Shown in pieces: positions 6,573 to 10,566 of a stretch of 10,566 nucleotides of DNA. The position numbers were made by a program, and so were the translations under genes. The stretch comes from Parvularculaceae bacterium (lineage in GTDB: Bacteria; Pseudomonadota; Alphaproteobacteria; Caulobacterales; Parvularculaceae). Within the stretch, counting starts at the first letter, position 1. Every line of letters starts with the position of its first letter. The notes under the pieces were generated by a model. That model did no database searches, was not told the DNA's origin, and saw only the letters and a program-made list of their open reading frames with translations. The stretch covers positions 1 through 10,566 of the forward strand of contig JALWRV010000426.1 in assembly GCA_027080545.1 (NCBI GenBank), written 5' to 3'.

Positions 6573-7040
6573 TTAATTATCGCTCAAGGCCGATACACGC
6601 TCGAGTAATTTGGCTAACAAGGTGCGTAGCTGTTGTTGTTCTTTTTCGCTGAGAACCGATAAAATATTGCTCTCTTGAGAAAGCGCAATGGTCGCAATTT
6701 TTTCGTAAAGCCGTCGCCCCTCTCGGCTTGGCGATAGCAAGGCGGCGCGGCGATCATCACGACTTATCGCTTTAATCACCCACCCCTTATCCACAAGGCC
6801 CGTAACCGCCCGTGACACGGCGACCTTATCCATAGGGGTTCGTTCGGTTACGCTTTGTGCATTGGTTCCGTCATATTGACATATCACCGCCAGCACCCGC
6901 CACTCGGGGACCGAAATATCAAATTCATCCGCATAGGAACGCGCCAGCAATTTGGAAATGGAATTACCCAACACCACAATCTGATAGGGGGTGAAGCGGT
7001 CAAGAACAAAATCCTCACTCGAATTTTGTTGGTCCAACAT
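6573..7040 (-). CDS. MarR-family regulator of the homogentisate cluster
   Basis: A winged-helix MarR protein of 155 residues from the ATG at 7040. Numbering from an upstream in-frame ATG at 7070 (165 residues), a dimerisation helix spans about 26-48 and SVPEWRVLAVI (53-63) starts the DNA-binding domain. The recognition helix is about 79-95 (PMDKVAVSRAVTGLVDKG) and the wing carries RDDRRAALLSPSREG (104-118), the family's DxR signature. The C-terminal helices complete the dimer interface. The shorter start is preferred because AGGA lies eight bases before it, just past the hydrolase stop. The longer start would overlap the hydrolase by 17 bases and has only a weak AGGTAGAG. Either way it is the last gene of the tyrosine operon, and its likely target is the palindrome between hpd and maiA. 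The effector is unknown; homogentisate or 4-hydroxyphenylpyruvate is a reasonable guess. Confidence 0.85.
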   Translation of the reverse strand: MLDQQNSSEDFVLDRFTPYQIVVLGNSISKLLARSYADEFDISVPEWRVLAVICQYDGTNAQSVTERTPMDKVAVSRAVTGLVDKGWVIKAISRDDRRAALLSPSREGRRLYEKIATIALSQESNILSVLSEKEQQQLRTLLAKLLERVSALSDN

Positions 7041-7053
7041 AGACCTAATCCTA

Positions 7054-8085
7054 TCAGGCGGTAGGTTCATGGCGCTCTACCTGTTGGTCTATGTCTCCAA
7101 AGATGGTGTGGCCTTTATCATCCTCCATCCAGATGCGGACTTGATCGCCAAATTTCATAAATTCAGTGGTCGGTTTACCATCGCGTATGGTCTCGATCAT
7201 GCGTATTTCTGCGATGCAGGAATAGCCTGCGCCACCCTCATTGATCGGCTTGCCGGGGCCTCCGTCGAGCTTGTTGGACACCGTGCCGGAACCAATGATC
7301 GTGCCTGCGCATAAATTTCTGGTTTTGGCAGCATGGGCAATCAGTTGACCAAAATCGAATGTCATGTCGACACCCGCCTCGGCGCGCCCAAAGGGTTGGC
7401 CATTATAATCAACATTCAAAGGGCGGTGTAGTTTACCGTCGCGCCAATCATCGCCCAACATATCGGGGGTTACCGCCACTGGGGAAAAAGCCGATGAGGG
7501 TTTCGATTGGAAAAAACCAAACCCCTTGGCAAGCTCGGCTGGAATAAGACCACGCAAGGACACATCATTGACCAACATAATCAGTTTTATGTGATCACGG
7601 GCTTTCTCCGGCGTGATGCCCATGGGCACATCATCGGTAATGATTGACACTTCCGCTTCCATATCAATGCCCATTTTTGCACATTCGGCTTCATCGTGCG
7701 CAAGACGGATCGTGTCGCGCGGACCGATAAAGCTATCAGAGCCCCCTTGATACATTAATGGGTCAGTCCAGAAACTATCGGGGATTTCAGCGCCTCTGGC
7801 TTTTCTAACCAGCTCCACATGGTTTACATAGGCTGACCCATCAGCCCATTGGAAAGCCCGCGGCAAAGGAGAGGCACAGTCGCGCTCGTGAAAGCGCTCC
7901 ACTGGGGCAGCGCCGGCTTCGAGACTTTGCGAAAGCTCTCGTAGGCGTGGCTCAACATTAGTCCAATCATCCAAAGCCGCTTGCAAGGTTGGCGCGATGC
8001 GGCCAGCATCTGTGTAGCGGGTGAGGTCTTGTGAAACGATAACCAAACGGCCATCGCGGCCTTGTTTCAGGGAGGCGAGTTTCAT
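7054..8085 (-). CDS. fahA: Fumarylacetoacetase, short bacterial form
   Basis: This 343-residue FAH-family enzyme should perform the last step of the pathway, splitting fumarylacetoacetate into fumarate and acetoacetate. An N-terminal domain (about 1-75) is followed by the metal-binding FAH fold. Likely metal ligands are Asp117 (YQGGSDSF), Glu143 and Glu145 (DMEAEVSI) and Asp174 (LVNDVSLR). The late glycine-rich segment CAGTIIGSGTVSN (259-271) is typical. The protein is about 80 residues shorter than the animal enzyme. At the position of the animal catalytic histidine (seven residues after the first metal Asp) it has Asp124, so this subgroup must activate water differently. The ATG has AGGA six bases upstream, a good ribosome site. 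It lies 51 bases after hmgA, a gap without hairpin. Alternative members of the family hydrolyse other acylpyruvates, but the operon makes the assignment strong. Confidence 0.88.
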   Translation of the reverse strand: MKLASLKQGRDGRLVIVSQDLTRYTDAGRIAPTLQAALDDWTNVEPRLRELSQSLEAGAAPVERFHERDCASPLPRAFQWADGSAYVNHVELVRKARGAEIPDSFWTDPLMYQGGSDSFIGPRDTIRLAHDEAECAKMGIDMEAEVSIITDDVPMGITPEKARDHIKLIMLVNDVSLRGLIPAELAKGFGFFQSKPSSAFSPVAVTPDMLGDDWRDGKLHRPLNVDYNGQPFGRAEAGVDMTFDFGQLIAHAAKTRNLCAGTIIGSGTVSNKLDGGPGKPINEGGAGYSCIAEIRMIETIRDGKPTTEFMKFGDQVRIWMEDDKGHTIFGDIDQQVERHEPTA

Positions 8086-8136
8086 GTTTTTTCCTATTCA
8101 GGCTTATCTATCAATCCGGCTCTATCTATTCGACGC

Positions 8137-9261
8137 TTATGATTTCCAGCTATTTACATAGTCTTTATTTTCAACCGCACTGGCGGCATCGCCCACCTGC
8201 AACGGATCTCTTGTATCAATCATCACCGCAATTTCATCAGTTGCCGGTTTCGACTGGATGAGCATGTTTTTTAGCGCTTTGGGATGGGGGCCATGGGTAA
8301 ACCCTGTAGGATGAAAGGTCATCATGCCGGCATCAATATTGTCGCGCGAGAAAAAGTCACCTTCATGGTAGAAAAGCACCTCGTCATAATCATCATTATT
8401 ATGAAAGAAAGGCACCTTCAGTGCGCCAGAGTCTGTTTCAAATGGCCGTGGGGCAAAAGTGCAAACCACAAACCGGTCTGATAGAAAAGTCGTATGGGCC
8501 GAGGGCGGCAAATGATAGCGATGGGACATCAGCGGACGGAAATGGCGCACATTGATCCGCAGTACCGACAATTCCCCATGCCACCCGACACAATCAAGCG
8601 GATTAAACGGATAGGTGACCGTGGAGATTTGATTTTGCTTTTTAATCGCGACTTTGGTTTCTTCTTCATTTTGCTGGTTGAGAAATGCCGTGTCTATGTC
8701 CGGCGCGTCCAACATGGCCGGGTCGAAGATCGCATGATTACCCAATAACCCCTTATCCGGCAGGGTGAAATGGCTATTGGTGGCCTCAATCATCAAAATT
8801 TCCGATGGGTTGGCGCTTTCCAGCCGCCACATGGTGCCACGCGGCAACAGGATATAATCGCCGGCTTCATAATCGAGATGGCCAAAATCACAAAATAGAG
8901 CCCCTGCCCCTTTGTGAACAAACAAAAGCTGATCACCGTCCCCATTGCGTACGAGATTGCTCATGCTGCCCGGCAATTTCCAATAGCGGATTTGGCAGGC
9001 TTGATTGGCAAGGATGATGGGAGCCGACCATGGATCCTCACTCTTTTGTTCACTTGCCGCCAGATCAAAGGCGCGCGGTTGCAGCGGCCCCTCAAAACGC
9101 ATCCATCCCGTGGGCGGGTGTTGGTGGTGAAAAAAAGCGGCAGGGCCGAAAAAACCCTCCTTCGACATTTCACGCTCATACGTACCCTCAGGCATGTCCA
9201 CATGGGCTTGGCGTGAGGTCGTGCCTTTAGCGTGACGGGGCAATATCCAATTGCGGGCCAT
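8137..9261 (-). CDS. hmgA: Homogentisate 1,2-dioxygenase, short form
   Basis: This 374-residue non-haem Fe(II) dioxygenase opens the ring of homogentisate to give maleylacetoacetate. It has the bicupin layout of the family. The N-terminal part includes GDYILLPRGTMWRLE (134-148), a cupin strand pair. The catalytic C-terminal part carries the probable iron ligands His287 and Glu294 (FFHNNDDYDEV) and His323 (HPTGFTHGPHP, 317-327). At 374 residues it is shorter than the roughly 430-445 of the human and Pseudomonas enzymes; compact forms are known in several proteobacteria, and I see no break. The ATG lies two bases after the hpd stop, with GGGG about 11 bases before it, so the two are almost certainly co-transcribed and coupled. 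The first residues (MARNWILPRHAKGTTSRQAH) look native for the short group. Function is strongly supported by both motifs and neighbours. Confidence 0.92.
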   Translation of the reverse strand: MARNWILPRHAKGTTSRQAHVDMPEGTYEREMSKEGFFGPAAFFHHQHPPTGWMRFEGPLQPRAFDLAASEQKSEDPWSAPIILANQACQIRYWKLPGSMSNLVRNGDGDQLLFVHKGAGALFCDFGHLDYEAGDYILLPRGTMWRLESANPSEILMIEATNSHFTLPDKGLLGNHAIFDPAMLDAPDIDTAFLNQQNEEETKVAIKKQNQISTVTYPFNPLDCVGWHGELSVLRINVRHFRPLMSHRYHLPPSAHTTFLSDRFVVCTFAPRPFETDSGALKVPFFHNNDDYDEVLFYHEGDFFSRDNIDAGMMTFHPTGFTHGPHPKALKNMLIQSKPATDEIAVMIDTRDPLQVGDAASAVENKDYVNSWKS

Positions 9262-9263
9262 GA

Positions 9264-10319
9264 TTAGATGATCCCCCGGCGTTCTTGATCCAGTTCAATA
9301 GATTCAAACAGGGCTTGGAAATTACCTTCACCAAATCCTTCATTCCCTTTGCGCTGAATAATCTCGAAAAATATTGGACCAATCGCATTGGTAGAGAAGA
9401 TTTGAAGCAAAAATCCACCCCCTTGCGATGGGCCACCATCAATGAGAATTTTCTGCTCGCGCAGCTTGGCCACATCTTCTTTATGATCAGGCAAGCGCTG
9501 GTCGATGAGGTCGAAATAGGTATCGATCGTGTCTTGAAAGTCTAAACCCTTGGCCCGCATATCGGGAATGGATTGATAGATATCCTTGGTTGCCAGAGCA
9601 ATATGTTGGATGCCCTCGCCATTATATTCTTGTAAAAACTCTTCGATCTGAGATTTGTCATCTTGGCTCTCATTGAGCGGGATGCGAATGCGCCCATCGG
9701 GGCTGGTCATGGCTTTCGAGAATAGGCCGGTTTTTTTGCCTTCAATATCGAAATAGCGAATTTCCCGGAAATTGAAGATGTCCTCATAATATTTTGCCCA
9801 CACATTCATGCCGCCCCGTTTGACATTATGAGTAAGGTGATCAATTTCAAACAGGTTAGAAAAGCCCATTTGGTCCCAACTCTTGCCTTCCATCAAATTG
9901 AACTCATGCTGGAAGAAATCACCTTTGTCGCCATATTCGTCGATGAAATAGACCCGGGCGCCACCAATGCCGGCAATTGCCGGAGCTTTGAGAAGGTCCT
10001 GTTCATCAGCAATAGCGGTGGCTCCACGGCTTACGGCCTTGGCATGTCCATTAACAGCGTCTTTGACTAAAAAGCCCATGGCACAGGCCGAAGGCCCATG
10101 GCGCTCAAAAAATTCCTTGGCAAAAGGCGTATCCACGTCTGAGACGATGAAATTAATATCACCGCTGCGATGGAGAATCATATTCTTGCTTTTATGGTTC
10201 GCGATGGCGGGAATGCCCATTTTTTCAAACAGGGCACAAAGCGTGCCCGGCGTGTCAGAAACATACATGACGAAAGAAAAACCATCTGTACCAATTGGAT
10301 TTTCGGGTAAGTTAGCCAT
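9264..10319 (-). CDS. hpd: 4-hydroxyphenylpyruvate dioxygenase
   Basis: A 351-residue Fe(II)-dependent VOC-fold dioxygenase that turns 4-hydroxyphenylpyruvate into homogentisate, the entry step of the cluster. It has two tandem VOC domains (about 11-150 and 155-330). The metal triad is clear in the second: His161 in EIDHLTHNV, His239 in GEGIQHIALAT and Glu319 in FFEIIQRKG. Position 161 coincides with the Pseudomonas enzyme. The C-terminal GNFQALFESIELDQ helix, which caps the active site, is intact. The start at 10319 was chosen because GGAG lies nine bases upstream and the protein then begins MANLPENPIGTDGF, like other bacterial Hpd. An ATG at 10334 would add five residues and has no ribosome site. 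It is first in the operon hpd-hmgA-fahA-marR, divergent from maiA. Confidence 0.95.
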   Translation of the reverse strand: MANLPENPIGTDGFSFVMYVSDTPGTLCALFEKMGIPAIANHKSKNMILHRSGDINFIVSDVDTPFAKEFFERHGPSACAMGFLVKDAVNGHAKAVSRGATAIADEQDLLKAPAIAGIGGARVYFIDEYGDKGDFFQHEFNLMEGKSWDQMGFSNLFEIDHLTHNVKRGGMNVWAKYYEDIFNFREIRYFDIEGKKTGLFSKAMTSPDGRIRIPLNESQDDKSQIEEFLQEYNGEGIQHIALATKDIYQSIPDMRAKGLDFQDTIDTYFDLIDQRLPDHKEDVAKLREQKILIDGGPSQGGGFLLQIFSTNAIGPIFFEIIQRKGNEGFGEGNFQALFESIELDQERRGII

Positions 10320-10403
10320 TGCATTGGACTCCATAGTGCGGGCAAAAGATTGCCATAAATTGGAAGGAAATCATCGAAGAAGAACGCTCCTCGCTTGTGG
10401 AGA

Positions 10404-10429
10404 TAATTAGTATCATATGAAACTAATTA
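10404..10429. promoter_or_regulatory. 26-bp near-perfect palindrome, probable MarR operator
   Basis: TAATTAGT (10404-10411) and ACTAATTA (10422-10429) are perfect inverted arms, and the inner TCATATGA (10413-10420) is itself palindromic about the same centre. Only the A/A pair at 10412 and 10421 breaks the symmetry. The size and AT-rich two-fold symmetry suit a MarR dimer. It is the only strong palindrome I see in the roughly 150-base divergent region (10320-10467) and probably overlaps core promoter elements of hpd, maiA or both; no consensus -35/-10 pair could be assigned with confidence. The symmetry is seen; binding by the MarR protein of this cluster is inferred. Confidence 0.65.
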
Positions 10430-10467
10430 GCGCAAGCAGTATTGATTCAAGGTAGAAAGAAACCACG

Positions 10468-10566
10468 ATGAAACTCTTAAGCTATTGGCGCAGCGGATCT
10501 GCGCACAGAACAAGAATAGCCCTAAATATCAAGGGGTTGGATTATGATATTGAAGCTGTAGATTTG
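10468..10566 (+). CDS. maiA: Maleylacetoacetate isomerase, N-terminal fragment
   Basis: The first 33 codons of a gene cut by the window edge. The residues MKLLSYWRSGSAHRTRIAL start a zeta-class glutathione S-transferase: a beta strand, then the glutathione-activating loop RSGSAHRTR (8-16), matching the SSCxxRVRIAL signature with Ser-Gly-Ser in place of Ser-Ser-Cys, then ALNIKGLDYDIEAVDL. The enzyme isomerises maleylacetoacetate to fumarylacetoacetate using glutathione, filling the step between HmgA and the hydrolase encoded on the other strand. Its ribosome site is weak (GAAAGAAA just upstream; AAGG is about 15 bases away). It is divergent from hpd and should share the palindromic operator at 10404-10429. 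The C-terminal helical domain lies outside the window. Confidence 0.85.
   Translation, partial: MKLLSYWRSGSAHRTRIALNIKGLDYDIEAVDL

Noticed and set aside
6562..6582. Inverted repeat CGATAA / TTATCG across the stops of the convergent oxygenase and MarR genes.
   Set aside because: Only six AT-rich pairs with a nine-base loop; too weak to call a bidirectional terminator.
8105..8130. TATCTAT repeated twice in the hmgA-fahA gap.
   Set aside because: A seven-base repeat in a short AT-rich spacer is expected by chance; no symmetry or hairpin accompanies it.

Overview
The window holds ten genes I can support, all consistent with a chromosomal stretch from a Gram-negative, aerobic, glutathione-using bacterium. 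The best guess is an alphaproteobacterium. The CHASE2-adenylate cyclase architecture, the BioF2-like acetyltransferase/cupin pair and the short forms of homogentisate dioxygenase and fumarylacetoacetase all point that way. This is an inference from protein character, not from a marker gene; there is no rRNA, tRNA, mobile element or CRISPR array here. Coding density is high and no gene-free stretch exceeds about 150 bases.

Layout. (1) Bases 50-1091, plus strand: a two-gene SdpR/SdpI unit, an ArsR-type repressor overlapping a six-helix SdpI membrane protein by an ATGA junction. It is preceded by a perfect 18-bp palindrome that touches the start codon. (2) Bases 1236-4417, minus strand: a CHASE2-class III adenylate cyclase followed by a CpdA/GpdQ-type cyclic-nucleotide phosphodiesterase. 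This puts a cAMP maker and a probable cAMP breaker side by side, with a perfect hairpin at the junction and two overlapping hairpins in front of the cyclase. (3) Bases 4592-6567, plus strand: a BioF2/CelD-like GNAT acetyltransferase and a JmjC/cupin_8-type putative Fe(II)/2-oxoglutarate oxygenase, coupled by a TAATG junction. Their substrate is unknown. (4) Bases 6573-10566: a homogentisate (tyrosine/phenylalanine) degradation cluster. The minus-strand operon runs hpd, hmgA, fumarylacetoacetase, MarR regulator. The plus-strand maiA is divergent and cut by the window edge.

How the genes work together. In region 4, 4-hydroxyphenylpyruvate is converted by Hpd to homogentisate, by HmgA to maleylacetoacetate, by MaiA (glutathione-dependent) to fumarylacetoacetate, and by the hydrolase to fumarate and acetoacetate. 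The MarR gene at the operon's end is the natural candidate for binding the 26-bp near-perfect palindrome between hpd and maiA, which would control both directions at once. Region 2 looks like a local sense-make-degrade module for cAMP. Region 1 is a Gram-negative relative of the Bacillus SDP immunity/signalling pair, but no toxin gene is visible. Region 3 is the least understood unit and the best candidate for undescribed chemistry. No clearly novel defence or mobile system was found.
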